DNA from: Glaciihabitans tibetensis
Lineage (GTDB): Bacteria > Actinomycetota > Actinomycetes > Actinomycetales > Microbacteriaceae
DNA: 64,000 nt
Assembly: GCF_003003265.1 (NCBI RefSeq)
Contig: NZ_PVTL01000001.1
Coordinates: forward strand, 620,001-684,000
Reading direction: 5' to 3'
A model generated the notes under the pieces. The model saw nothing but the letters and a program-made list of their open reading frames with translations. It made no database searches and had not been told where the DNA came from. Of this stretch, positions 49,422 to 57,859 are shown piece by piece (position 1 is the stretch's first letter; every line of letters begins with the position of its first letter). The position numbers and the translations under genes were made by a program.

Positions 49422-50281
49422 TATCGGTTTCCTTTACTCGGTTTCGGCGCCCACGGGACGACAAAGCGGGAGACCACTGCAACGAGAAAGTATCCGAAAC
49501 CCGAAACAAGTCCGGCAGCGAGGGCCAGGCCCCAGGCGCGAGGTACCAGAAGCCCCTGTTGCGCGTTGACCAAAGCGGGCCCGATCCCGGCGTCAACTCC
49601 GCCGAGGTATTCCCCGATTATCGCGCCGAGGAATGCGGCCGGTGCCGCGATCTTCAGCGAGTTGAGCAAGCTGGGCAGGGCCGCAAACAGCCGTACCTTG
49701 ACCAGTTGCTTCCACCGTCCGCCGCCGTACACAGTCACTATCTCGAGGCTCGCTGTGTCCGCCGCCTTGAGCCCCAGCAGGGCGCCGATGACGGTCGTGA
49801 AGAACACCAGCATGGCGGCAAGGAAGACAGCCGTGCCGGCGGGATCTCCGGACGGCGGCGGTCCGACGACGATGCTGATGATCGGGCCGATCGCGATGAG
49901 CGGGATGCAGTAACTCAGGACGGCGATCTGCATCACCAGGCCTTCCAGCCGGGGAATGAGAACCACCATCGCGGCGAGCAGTACGGCCAAGCCGTTCCCC
50001 CACGCGTACCCCCGGATCGCCTCCGTCAGGGTGACCGAGACATTCGCGGCGTAGAACGCGGCGCCGTCGTTCAGCATCGTGGACACAACCGTTACGGGAC
50101 TCGGAATCGAGCCCCCCTCCCCTGTCGGGCTCACGCCGACTTGGCTGAGGTAGGTGTCCGCGCTGATCCACCAAAACGCGACGACCGCGACCAATCCGAT
50201 GAGGGCGCCGAGCCGAGGATCCATCGCCCGACGCTCGGCCCGTGGCGGTTTTGTGGTGAAAATATCTGTTGTTCGCGACAT
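49421..50281 (-). CDS. ABC importer permease, NitT/TauT type (first copy)
   Basis: Integral membrane protein of 286 residues from the ATG at 50281. It has the permease signature EIVTVYGGGRWKQLVKVRLF followed by SLLNSLKIAAPAAFLGAIIGEY (shown in part), which carries the coupling helix. The first 20 residues are basic and cytoplasmic. The stop of the ATPase gene overlaps its start (TAATG). The two permeases are different in sequence, so the importer is a heterodimer in the membrane. Confidence 0.9.
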   Translation of the reverse strand: MSRTTDIFTTKPPRAERRAMDPRLGALIGLVAVVAFWWISADTYLSQVGVSPTGEGGSIPSPVTVVSTMLNDGAAFYAANVSVTLTEAIRGYAWGNGLAVLLAAMVVLIPRLEGLVMQIAVLSYCIPLIAIGPIISIVVGPPPSGDPAGTAVFLAAMLVFFTTVIGALLGLKAADTASLEIVTVYGGGRWKQLVKVRLFAALPSLLNSLKIAAPAAFLGAIIGEYLGGVDAGIGPALVNAQQGLLVPRAWGLALAAGLVSGFGYFLVAVVSRFVVPWAPKPSKGNR

Positions 50282-51111
50282 TAGACCGCCTTGGCGCTTT
50301 CGGCAGTATCGCTGAACAGGAGGCTGGATGCGCGGTCGTGGAGAGCATGGAATTCGGGAGTGCGCATCATCTCTGCGGTGCGGGGTCGCGGCAGATCGAT
50401 CTCCAGCACCTCCTTGATCCGACCGGGACGCGCGCTCATCACGGCGACCTGGTCCGATAGGAAGATTGCTTCGGAGATGCCGTGCGTGACCATCAACGTC
50501 GTCGCGGGACGCTCCGTCCAGATCCGGAGGAGCTCGCCGTTGAGGCGCTGACGGGTCATGTCGTCGAGCGCACCAAACGGTTCGTCGAGCAGCAACACCG
50601 TGGGGTTCACCGCCAGGGCTCGTGCAATCGACACGCGCTGGCGCATACCGCCCGACAGCTGGCTGGGTCGTGCCTTCTCGAAGCCTCGCAGTCCAACGAG
50701 CTCGATCAACCCCGAGATCACACTGTCGTCGACGGCAAGGCCGGCCACTTCGAGCGGGAGGCGGATGTTGGAGTACACGGAACGCCACGGCAGGAGCGCG
50801 GAATCCTGAAACGCGATTCCGAGGGTGTGTTCGCGGCGCAGTTCAAGCGGGGACTTGCCATCGACCCGCGCCTCCCCCGCCGTGGGAGTGTCGAGGCCCG
50901 CGAGGATGCGGAGAATCGTCGACTTGCCGCAGCCGCTCGGGCCCAACAGGGAAAGAAAGCTGCCCTTCTCGGTGTGGACGTGGACGTCACTGAGCGCATC
51001 GACGGTCGTGCGCCCCAGGCGAAACTGTTTGCTGAGGCCTTGGATCTGAATGCCCGTGCCAAGGGGGCTGCTCGCGGCAGCCCCCTCGGAATAAGCGTTT
51101 GCGGTAGTCAC
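50281..51111 (-). CDS. ABC importer ATPase, NitT/TauT type
   Basis: ATPase subunit of 276 residues. Walker A is [13 protein letters not shown], signature [15 protein letters not shown], Walker [14 protein letters not shown], and H-loop [13 protein letters not shown], as in SsuB/ThiZ/TauB. It lies 18 bp past the binding-protein gene and overlaps the first permease gene by 1 nt. Energises import of the ligand held by the lipoprotein. Confidence 0.93.
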   Translation of the reverse strand: MTTANAYSEGAAASSPLGTGIQIQGLSKQFRLGRTTVDALSDVHVHTEKGSFLSLLGPSGCGKSTILRILAGLDTPTAGEARVDGKSPLELRREHTLGIAFQDSALLPWRSVYSNIRLPLEVAGLAVDDSVISGLIELVGLRGFEKARPSQLSGGMRQRVSIARALAVNPTVLLLDEPFGALDDMTRQRLNGELLRIWTERPATTLMVTHGISEAIFLSDQVAVMSARPGRIKEVLEIDLPRPRTAEMMRTPEFHALHDRASSLLFSDTAESAKAV

Positions 51112-51129
51112 GTGGTGAGAGCTCCTGGA

Positions 51130-52203
51130 TCAGTTCTTCAGTTCGGGGTGGGCCTCGTACACGTCGGCGAGGATCGACATGTCAAACAGGTCCTCCTCGC
51201 TGATGGTCACGCCGGTGGCCGCGATCGTTTCGAGGTTCTGCGCCATGAGAGATTCGGAGATGGTGAACAGGCCGTTCTCTTCTGTCTCGTCGGTCACAAT
51301 AAGCGGGACGGTGACTTCCGCCTGCTGAAGCTGCTTGGCTGTGTCGAGCCCCAGCGCCTTTCCGTAGTCGTTCACCGCGAGGTCTGCGGAGCCCTGCGGG
51401 TCAGCAATCGCGTCCTTCCATCCCAGGATGGTCGCGTAGAGGAACGCCTCAAGCTGCGGCCGCATGTTCTCGATCGAGTCGTCAGAGGCGATGTAGCTCT
51501 CGGTTACGAAGGGAAGTCCGTTGTCCGCGTAGGTGAGGTTCTCGACTTCATAGCCCTGCTGTTCGAGGGTCACCGACTCGTTGGTGACATACGCCAGGAA
51601 GCCGTCCACGTCGCCGTTGATGAGCGGCGACGGGTCGTACTGAACGGGCACAACGGTCACGTCTGCCTCGTCGATTCCATTCGCGCTCAGGAGAGCGGAG
51701 AACAGCGTCTCGTTGCCGGCCTGAACACCGATGCGCTTGCCCACGAGGTCATCCGGCGTGACGATGTTGCCCTTGTCCTTGAGCGACAGAATCGAGAAGG
51801 GATTCTTTTGGTAGGTCGTGCCGATGATCTTGATCGGTGCATCTTCGTTGACGATCGCAGGGGCGGCAGAAATCGGGTCGGTGATGCCCACGAGCATCTG
51901 CCCGGATGCCACCAGCGATTCGGTCGCGCCCGGGCCGGCGACAAGGTTGACCGAACTGAATCCGGCGTCCTCGTAGTATCCCTTGCTGTCGGCCATGTAC
52001 TCCCCCGCGAACTCGACATCCTTCACCCAGGAAAGCTGAATGCTGAGCTCCCCAAAGTCGCCGTCGTCAGCGGGCGCTCCGGACGAGCTGCTGCACCCTG
52101 CGACCAGAATCGTCACGGTCAGTGCTACGGCGGCGGAGGAAAGGAGGCGGCGAGACTTTCGGCGTGCTGTGCGTGGTGCGGCTGCGGAACGGATCATGGG
52201 CAT
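51130..52203 (-). CDS. ABC importer substrate-binding lipoprotein, NMT1/THI5-like
   Basis: Ligand receptor outside the membrane, 357 residues from the ATG at 52203. A basic start and hydrophobic stretch lead to the lipobox LVAGC with lipidated C37, followed by a Ser-rich linker. The domain has IQLSWVKDVEFAGEYMADSK, the THI5/NMT1-like start, and GPGATESLVASGQMLVGITD. Relatives bind pyrimidine precursors of thiamin, riboflavin, or sulfonates and nitrate. GGAGAG precedes the ATG. A longer start at 52305 lies in the operator region. Given the downstream catabolic genes, an N-heterocycle ligand is a reasonable guess. Confidence 0.9.
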   Translation of the reverse strand: MPMIRSAAAPRTARRKSRRLLSSAAVALTVTILVAGCSSSSGAPADDGDFGELSIQLSWVKDVEFAGEYMADSKGYYEDAGFSSVNLVAGPGATESLVASGQMLVGITDPISAAPAIVNEDAPIKIIGTTYQKNPFSILSLKDKGNIVTPDDLVGKRIGVQAGNETLFSALLSANGIDEADVTVVPVQYDPSPLINGDVDGFLAYVTNESVTLEQQGYEVENLTYADNGLPFVTESYIASDDSIENMRPQLEAFLYATILGWKDAIADPQGSADLAVNDYGKALGLDTAKQLQQAEVTVPLIVTDETEENGLFTISESLMAQNLETIAATGVTISEEDLFDMSILADVYEAHPELKN

Positions 52204-52253
52204 GTGAGTTCTCTCCGTGCGGTCTTCGGGCGTCAAGGTGGTCGGAAATCTAG

Positions 52254-52305
52254 GTGTTCGGTTCATTCTGACTGAGGTGTACAAAATGGAACCTATACCG
52301 AACAC
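52254..52305. promoter_or_regulatory. Probable regulatory region of the importer operon
   Basis: GTGTTCGGT (52254-52262) and its exact reverse complement ACCGAACAC (52297-52305) enclose 34 bp. Joined to the right arm is GAACCTATAC (52289-52298), which also occurs, in the opposite orientation, before the LLM oxidoreductase gene. TGTACA lies between. The XRE-cupin regulator is a natural candidate to bind here. Confidence 0.6.
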
Positions 52306-52395
52306 TAAGGACGATGTGTTTCGACGGCAGGAGCGCTGTGTTACAGAGAGGTAAACAAACCCGGGAGGGCTATCGCCGCAGCGAGTTCGCCCGCG

Positions 52396-52421
52396 TAGAG
52401 AGAGCTAGTAGAGAGAGCTAG
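52396..52421. repeat. 13-bp direct repeat at the end of the XRE-cupin gene
   Basis: TAGAGAGAGCTAG is present twice in tandem, at 52396-52408 and 52409-52421. The second copy contains the stop codon of the regulator gene. This looks like a slippage duplication and may be harmless. Confidence 0.8.
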
Positions 52422-53059
52422 TAGATCGGAGGGGAGCTCATGAACACCATGACGCAGGGAGTCGCTCCGGCGTTGGTGATGCGATGCGGCATGCTCGCGT
52501 CGTAGGAGAGGCAGTCGCCTTCCGCGAGCAAAAATTCCTCTGCGCCAAGGGTGAAGGTAAGCGAGCCCGATTCGACCACGATGCTCGATTCCGACGCCCC
52601 GCCATAACTCAACATCTCCGGGCCAGTCGTTCCTTTAACCGCGAGGGTGGAGCGGATGACTTGTAGGCGCGAGAAATCGCGCGGCGTCAGCAGCTCCTCC
52701 GCCCACTGGCGCTTGGGGTGCACCAAGCGCGGCCCTTCGCCCGCGCGCACGAGGCGGCTGTTGGTGCTGGGGTGTTCGAACAGGCTGCCGATCGTCTGAT
52801 CGAGTGACTTGGCGATGCGCATCAGGCTGGCGATCGAGGGGCTGGCGGTGCCCCGCTCGACCTGGGAGAGGAAACTCACGGAGACGTCGGACAGGCCGGC
52901 GAGCGTGCGCAACGACATAGTGCGTTTGACCCGCAGCTCGCGGATGTACGTGCCGAGTTGCTGTTCGTCGAAACCGCCATCTCCGCCCGAGGGCGATTGT
53001 GGGGAAACGGATGCCGCGCGGTCGGCGGCAGGGACGGCGTCGGTTCCGGGCTGATTCAC
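52418..53059 (-). CDS. XRE-family regulator with cupin domain
   Basis: Transcription regulator of 213 residues. A helix-turn-helix lies at about residues 36-92 (TYIRELRVKRTMSLRTLAGL, then SDVSVSFLSQVERGTASPSI), and a cupin sensor domain at about 140-210 ends in PHRITNAGATPCVMVFMSSP. PuuR and similar proteins with this layout repress catabolic genes and respond to a small molecule bound in the cupin. The ATG lies 9 nt past the amidohydrolase stop, so it is probably the last gene of the catabolic operon and may control it and the importer. Confidence 0.9.
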   Translation of the reverse strand: MNQPGTDAVPAADRAASVSPQSPSGGDGGFDEQQLGTYIRELRVKRTMSLRTLAGLSDVSVSFLSQVERGTASPSIASLMRIAKSLDQTIGSLFEHPSTNSRLVRAGEGPRLVHPKRQWAEELLTPRDFSRLQVIRSTLAVKGTTGPEMLSYGGASESSIVVESGSLTFTLGAEEFLLAEGDCLSYDASMPHRITNAGATPCVMVFMSSPPIY

Positions 53060-53068
53060 AGCCCGATA

Positions 53069-54424
53069 TTACCGTGACACTGGAATTGGATGCGACCCAG
53101 TCAAAGGTGTCCAGCCGGCGGTCAGACGGTCGACGTCGGCCCCAATCGCCGCAGCGTCGACGGTGAGCACGTCGCCGCCCTGCATAACGAGTCGGCCTCC
53201 GACCATGACGCGCGCAACGGCCTCGGGCAGCATCGAATAGATGATGTTCTGCGTCGCGGTGCGGCGAGGCCGCAACGAAAGTGCTTCGAGGTCGAGACTG
53301 ACGAGGTCCGCCTTATAGCCCGTCGCGATGCGGCCGACCGGCATCCGGAGCGCAGCACCGCCAGCGGAGGTGCCGAGTCGCAGCGCGTCCACGGCCGTGA
53401 TGATGCTCCCATCGCGCGATGTCGCTTTCGCTAGTAGCGCGGCCATACGCATCTCCTCGAACAGCGACTGCCTGCTGTTGGCTCCCCCGGCGTCCGTGCC
53501 GAGGCACACCGGGATGCCCAGCTCCCGCATCCTGACCAGCGGTGCAATTCCTCCGCCGAGAAACGCGTTGGTGGATGGATTGTGCACCACTGTTGCCCCA
53601 GATTCGGCGAGCAGCTTTAGGTCTGGTTCGTCGACGCGCACGGTGTGCACGGCGAGGAGATGGTCGTCGAGTACTCCGACATCGTGCAGGCGGGCGACGG
53701 GGCTGTGCCCAAAACGTTGGTTCGAGACATCCACCTCGCCCTGGCTGTCTGCAACATGCACGTGCAGGGGCACAGAAAATTCGTGCGCTAGGGCTGAGCC
53801 AAGCTTCAGCATCTCGGCACTGGTGCCCAGCACCGAGTGGGGTGCAGGATGCACCTCGAGAAGCGGCTCGTTCTCCACCTCGAGGCTCAGCTCCCGGAAG
53901 TTCTTCTCGTAGGTTTCGAGGGATTCCTGATAGCGCGTGGGGCCCGGGTTCGCGTCGAACATGCACCGGGCGAGCACGGTTCGCAGCCCGACGGCCTTGC
54001 CCGCCTCAAGGATCACCCGGGAGTTGTCATTTCCCTCGTCGTGCAGGTAGAAAAATTCCACCGCCGTGGTGATGCCCATTCGAAGCATTTCGACAAAGTC
54101 ATAGCGGGCGCCGATGTCCAGCGCACTCGTACCGAGTCCGGCGGCGGTGGGGTGCACCAGTCCACCCATCCAATCACCGAACTTCAGGTCATCTCCGAAC
54201 CCGCGCAGCAGCGCCTGGAACGTGTGCCCGTGTCCGTTGACCCCTCCCGGGACGATCGCGCTGTCGTTCCAATGCTCGACAGCAGCATCGGGATAGGCCG
54301 CCTGGACCGAGCCGATGTCGCCGACGGCCACAATGACGTCGCCAAGGATGGCGATCGCGTGGTCTGCCTTCCAGTCATCGTCGGCGAAAACGAGCGAGGC
54401 GGAGATGATGGTTACCGCGCCCAT
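53069..54424 (-). CDS. Amidohydrolase, AtzA/SsnA-type deaminase or chlorohydrolase family
   Basis: Metal-dependent hydrolase of 451 residues in the amidohydrolase superfamily. The first metal site is NGHGHTF (H65, H67); VPLHVHVADSQGE and LLAVHTVRVDEPD carry later His residues; and the catalytic Asp is in CLGTDAGG. This pattern is closest to enzymes that deaminate or dechlorinate aromatic N-heterocycles (AtzA, TrzN, SsnA, guanine deaminase). An upstream frame to 55021 is out of place; the ATG at 54424 shares its A with the stop of the NTF2-like gene (TGATG). Likely acts on a ring or its open product. Confidence 0.9.
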   Translation of the reverse strand: MGAVTIISASLVFADDDWKADHAIAILGDVIVAVGDIGSVQAAYPDAAVEHWNDSAIVPGGVNGHGHTFQALLRGFGDDLKFGDWMGGLVHPTAAGLGTSALDIGARYDFVEMLRMGITTAVEFFYLHDEGNDNSRVILEAGKAVGLRTVLARCMFDANPGPTRYQESLETYEKNFRELSLEVENEPLLEVHPAPHSVLGTSAEMLKLGSALAHEFSVPLHVHVADSQGEVDVSNQRFGHSPVARLHDVGVLDDHLLAVHTVRVDEPDLKLLAESGATVVHNPSTNAFLGGGIAPLVRMRELGIPVCLGTDAGGANSRQSLFEEMRMAALLAKATSRDGSIITAVDALRLGTSAGGAALRMPVGRIATGYKADLVSLDLEALSLRPRRTATQNIIYSMLPEAVARVMVGGRLVMQGGDVLTVDAAAIGADVDRLTAGWTPLTGSHPIPVSR

Positions 54425-54834
54425 CAGCAGGTGGATGCCGCGTTGAGCAGGCGATCGACGGCGACCTGGTCCGATTCGAAGAAGCGCAGCCGGGCGAGGG
54501 TGCCGTCTGTGACGGTCGACACGATCACGCGGAGCCACTCGAGCTTCTCCCCGGCGACTTCGGCGGACGCCTTCGCGTACGTCACGACGTGGTCGTCGCT
54601 TGCCAGCAGATCGATGGGCACGAGCCGGAACGTGCGGTCGGTGAGTCGCGCCATGGTGCTGCCGAAGGTGACCACTCCGTCGTGCCCGATGAAGGTGCCG
54701 GACGCAGCGTGTGACCCGGGCACAGTAAGTTCCACCGAAGTCGAGTAGAACGGCATTGCAGCCGCCGGGCCGTCGGCCATCGCGTCGAAGTATCCCCGGA
54801 GGACGGCGAGATTCTGTTCCCTGGCGGTGCTCAC
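54424..54834 (-). CDS. NTF2/SnoaL-like protein
   Basis: Small alpha+beta cone-fold protein of 136 residues, from a GTG that overlaps the hydantoinase stop (GTGA). VLRGYFDAMADGPAAAMPFY and SHAASGTFIGHDGVVTFGST are typical of the polyketide-cyclase/SnoaL fold; no catalytic residues can be named. In degradation clusters such proteins are often isomerases, hydratases or binding partners. Its tight coupling with both neighbours argues for a role in the same pathway. Confidence 0.8.
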   Translation of the reverse strand: MSTAREQNLAVLRGYFDAMADGPAAAMPFYSTSVELTVPGSHAASGTFIGHDGVVTFGSTMARLTDRTFRLVPIDLLASDDHVVTYAKASAEVAGEKLEWLRVIVSTVTDGTLARLRFFESDQVAVDRLLNAASTC

Positions 54835-56222
54835 TGGACCGACTCTTCCCGGATGCCGCGTACGTAGTGGCCGGCGCCGGGAGCGCCAACGAGGACGCCG
54901 TCGCGGACGACTGTCTCGCCGCGCAGAATCGTGTGGCGTGGCCAACCCGTGAGCGGCATGTCTTCGTAGAGCGAGTAGTCCGACCAGGTGCCGAGCCATT
55001 CTGCTGTCGGGGTGCGTTCAAACGTGAGATCGACCAGGGAGAAATCGGCGTCCAGTCCTACCGCGATGTCGCCCTTGGAGTCGGTGAGGCGCAACAGTTC
55101 CGCGGGGCGCTTGCTGGTCAATTCGGCGATGCGCTCCAGGGGCAGGCCCCGTTTGTGGTACCCCTCGGAGAGGAGAACCGGCAGGGTGGTCGGGGCCCCG
55201 GGGAAGCCCGCGCTGGCGCTCCAGATGGTCCCCTCCTTTGCCGAAAGGCGACGGCCTACGTGATCGGAGCCGAGCGTATCGATCGTGCCGTCCGCCAATC
55301 CCGTCCAGATAGCCTCCGGCTGGTCCGGCTGGCGCAGCGGCGGGTTGACCTTACCGACGAGCCCCCGCGGATAGTCGACATCGTGGGTGAGGTAGTGCGG
55401 GCAGGTCTCCACGGAGATCGTGAGGTCGCTCAGTTCGGCGCGAGCTGCGCGAACCTGGTCGAGGGAATCCTTTGTGCTGAGGTGTACGAGGTAGAGGTCG
55501 CAGCCCACGGTGTTTGCGAAATACGCCACTCGGCGCACCGCCTCAGCCTCTACGAACGGGGGCCGCGCCTCATCCCAGGCGGACAGGTCATCCCGGCCTT
55601 CGGCCACGAGCTTGTCGCGAAGCACCCAGACGACTTCGGGGTTTTCCGCGTGGACCAGGAGCAGGTCCTCGTTCGCTCCGACAGCACTGAGGATCTCGAA
55701 GAGCTTTCCGTCGTGGGTTCCCTCGACGCCGAGGTACTTGCCCTCGTCACCGCGGAAGTGCATGTAGTACTTGAATGACCGGAGGCCGAACCGCGCCTTG
55801 ATCTCGTCGAGCTCAGCGAGGTGCTCGTCCGTCATCAGCGTCACGTGGAACCCGAAATCGACCTTCGAGACGGCATCCGCCGCCGCGTGATGGGCTTCCA
55901 ACATCGGCAGGTAGGAATCCCCGTTAGAGAGCATGTACATCATCGTCGTGACGCCCCCGAGGGCGGCAGCTCCCGTGTCGGTGGCGTACTCGTCCATCCC
56001 GCCACCTAAGCCGATGTGGCAGTGCGGATCGATGGAACCGGGGAAAACGTGCAGCCCGGTGGCGTCGATCTCCTCCGTCGCTTCGATGGACTGCCCTGGC
56101 TCGAAGATGGCGGCGATGCGGCCGTCGCGCACAGCAACGTCACCGAGAACGGGCGTCTCGCGCGGACGAACGAGGGTGCCCCCACGGATGACGAGATCGA
56201 ATGGCGTAGTCGTCAGTGTCAT
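54831..56222 (-). CDS. Dihydropyrimidinase/hydantoinase-type amidohydrolase
   Basis: Opens cyclic ureides or imides at the amide bond. The 463-residue protein has the binuclear metal site: DPHCHIG (H67, H69), carboxylated Lys K151 in SFKYYMHF, H191 in LLVHAEN, H247 in YLVHLST, and D320 in LGSDH. CPHYLTHD is the phosphate- or substrate-side loop of the family. The start overlaps the end of the next upstream gene (ATGA). D-hydantoinases, dihydropyrimidinases and allantoinases are alternatives; the motifs cannot tell these apart. Confidence 0.9.
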   Translation of the reverse strand: MTLTTTPFDLVIRGGTLVRPRETPVLGDVAVRDGRIAAIFEPGQSIEATEEIDATGLHVFPGSIDPHCHIGLGGGMDEYATDTGAAALGGVTTMMYMLSNGDSYLPMLEAHHAAADAVSKVDFGFHVTLMTDEHLAELDEIKARFGLRSFKYYMHFRGDEGKYLGVEGTHDGKLFEILSAVGANEDLLLVHAENPEVVWVLRDKLVAEGRDDLSAWDEARPPFVEAEAVRRVAYFANTVGCDLYLVHLSTKDSLDQVRAARAELSDLTISVETCPHYLTHDVDYPRGLVGKVNPPLRQPDQPEAIWTGLADGTIDTLGSDHVGRRLSAKEGTIWSASAGFPGAPTTLPVLLSEGYHKRGLPLERIAELTSKRPAELLRLTDSKGDIAVGLDADFSLVDLTFERTPTAEWLGTWSDYSLYEDMPLTGWPRHTILRGETVVRDGVLVGAPGAGHYVRGIREESVQ

Positions 56223-57088
56223 TCGGATAGTCCTTTGGTCGGTGGCAGCTCGAGCCCAAGGAGGCTGAGCGGCCGGTCATTGATGATGGATTCGATGAGT
56301 TCGGGTTCGAAGGGTGGCATTCCCGCCACGCTCTCCCCCGCGAGGGCCCTGAACTGCGTGATGCAGTCGGCGGGGGTGTAGATGGGGAAGTCGGAGCCGA
56401 ACAACACGCGGTCGGTCACCCCGTAGTCGAGTAGGTTTCGCAGGATCGCGGCAAGCTGCCAGGGGCGGCCGTACCGGGCCGACAGGTCGGTGAAAACGTT
56501 CGGGTTTTTGAACATCACCGCGGTCGTTTCAAAAGTCCACGGCTGTCCCGCGTGGGCGATGATGATCTGGGTGTCGCGAAAGGTGCGCGCGACTTTGTCG
56601 AGCAGCGCTGGCGAAGCGAACTCGAGGGCACCGGAACGCAGGAACACCCCACCTTGGTGGAAAGTCATCGCCATTCCGTGTTCCGCGACGGCCTCATAGA
56701 CCCGCCACGCAGCGTCGCTGTGCGGGTGGAAGCCCTGGTATGGCGGGGACAGTTTGATCCCCCGCAGCCCCAGGTCGGTCGCCGCGTACCTGACCTTGTC
56801 CACCGCCTGCGGGTCACTGGGGTCGACGCTCCCAAAGCCGATGATTCGGTCGGGATTTTGTTCAACGAGGCCCGCGATGTACTCGTTGGGAATGTCCAGA
56901 TCGATGTCGCAGGCGACGAGTCCGAGCACCACGGATACGTCGATCTCGGCATCGTCCATCGCCCCGAGGTGAGACTCCCAGCTGCCCATCTCGCTCGGGG
57001 CAGCAGCGACATTCGCATCGAGCTCGGGACCCCAGTGTGGCCCCAGGTGTTCCGGGCGCCAGACGTGGCTGTGCCAGTCCACCCTCAC
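56219..57088 (-). CDS. Amidohydrolase 2 family protein (decarboxylase or hydrolase type)
   Basis: Metal-dependent TIM-barrel enzyme of 289 residues. The first metal site is DWHSHVW (H6, H8), then MTFHQGG, IIAHAGQPW and FGSDFPIYTP, the pattern of the ACMSD/4-oxalomesaconate hydratase group. These enzymes decarboxylate or hydrolyse ring-cleavage products. The GTG at 57088 overlaps the isochorismatase stop (GTGA) and is preferred to the far upstream start. It is the second gene of the coupled operon. Confidence 0.88.
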   Translation of the reverse strand: MRVDWHSHVWRPEHLGPHWGPELDANVAAAPSEMGSWESHLGAMDDAEIDVSVVLGLVACDIDLDIPNEYIAGLVEQNPDRIIGFGSVDPSDPQAVDKVRYAATDLGLRGIKLSPPYQGFHPHSDAAWRVYEAVAEHGMAMTFHQGGVFLRSGALEFASPALLDKVARTFRDTQIIIAHAGQPWTFETTAVMFKNPNVFTDLSARYGRPWQLAAILRNLLDYGVTDRVLFGSDFPIYTPADCITQFRALAGESVAGMPPFEPELIESIINDRPLSLLGLELPPTKGLSE

Positions 57089-57786
57089 GCGGTATCCCCC
57101 GCCGTGATGAGGTGCACCGCACCGGCTGTCGAGATGAGGTCGGCATATTTGCTGCTCAAATCGAAGAGGGATGCCGCGTGCACTGTATCTGTGCGGTCGT
57201 ACACCGCGTCCGTCACGACACCCACGGTGAACCCGAAGGAGAACGCGTCGACGGCGCTCGCACGAACGCACCCGCTGGTGGTGCACCCGGTGAGGAGGAC
57301 GGTGTCAATACCCATCTGGATGAGCGCGCTGACAAGCCCGGTGCCGAAGAACGCGCTCGGGTGGTCCTTGGGGATCAGCTGTTCTCCGGGCAGCGGAGCC
57401 GCTTCGGCAACGAACTCGTAGGCCGCGGCGTCAGGTGAGGCAAGGCTCGGCGATTTGGCGCGGAAACCGCCGGGCGTCGTCGCCGTTTTGGGCGCAACGT
57501 GGGGGAACAGCACGGGGACGCCCTGTGCGCGCGCGGCGGTGAGAAGCAGCGCAATGTTGTCGACGGCTCCCCAGCCGCGGTCGCCGCACGCGGTCGGATA
57601 TTCGCGCATTGCGTCGGCGATCGGCTCCCGGGTATGACCGACGGTGCGGTACTGCACGTCGATCACCAGGATGGCAATGTTGTCACCGAGCCCCGCGGAC
57701 CGCCCAAACCCGGCCGCTGCGTACAGGCGTTCGTCGGCAGGGCTGATCGTGGGGAACCAGGGCGAGGGCGTCTCGGGGGTAGTCAC
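57085..57786 (-). CDS. Isochorismatase-family cysteine hydrolase (N-carbamoyl amidase-like)
   Basis: Amidase of 233 residues. The Asp-Lys-Cys triad is D43 in LVIDVQ, K140 in LIPKDHPSAF and C173 in GCTTSGCVRASAVDA. The TTSGCVRAS motif is the one of N-carbamoylsarcosine amidase and RutB-like ureidoacrylate amidase, which release CO2 and ammonia from a carbamoyl group. The GTG at 57786 is chosen because a full promoter (TTGACG, 17 nt, TATCGT) ends 7 nt before it; an ATG at 57822 lies within the -35 box. It is the first gene of the coupled amidohydrolase operon. Confidence 0.9.
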   Translation of the reverse strand: MTTPETPSPWFPTISPADERLYAAAGFGRSAGLGDNIAILVIDVQYRTVGHTREPIADAMREYPTACGDRGWGAVDNIALLLTAARAQGVPVLFPHVAPKTATTPGGFRAKSPSLASPDAAAYEFVAEAAPLPGEQLIPKDHPSAFFGTGLVSALIQMGIDTVLLTGCTTSGCVRASAVDAFSFGFTVGVVTDAVYDRTDTVHAASLFDLSSKYADLISTAGAVHLITAGDTA

Positions 57787-57793
57787 AGACCCG

Positions 57794-57830
57794 ACGATAG
57801 AGACAGAATGCTGGCGCGTCAACTTATACC
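57794..57830 (-). promoter_or_regulatory. Promoter of the amidohydrolase operon
   Basis: Read on the minus strand, TTGACG (57822-57817), a 17-nt spacer and TATCGT (57799-57794) precede the GTG at 57786 by 7 nt, so the mRNA is probably leaderless. GGTATAAGTT (57830-57821) overlaps the -35 box. It resembles the GTATAGGTTC element of the importer and LLM promoters, with one difference inside and another at the end. Confidence 0.7.
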
Positions 57831-57859
57831 GATCATCTTTCTATCTATACAGGAAATAC

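Noticed and set aside
50482-52275. A 597-codon plus-strand frame opposite the importer genes
   Set aside because: It lies antisense to the importer ATPase and lipoprotein genes, which have clear motifs.
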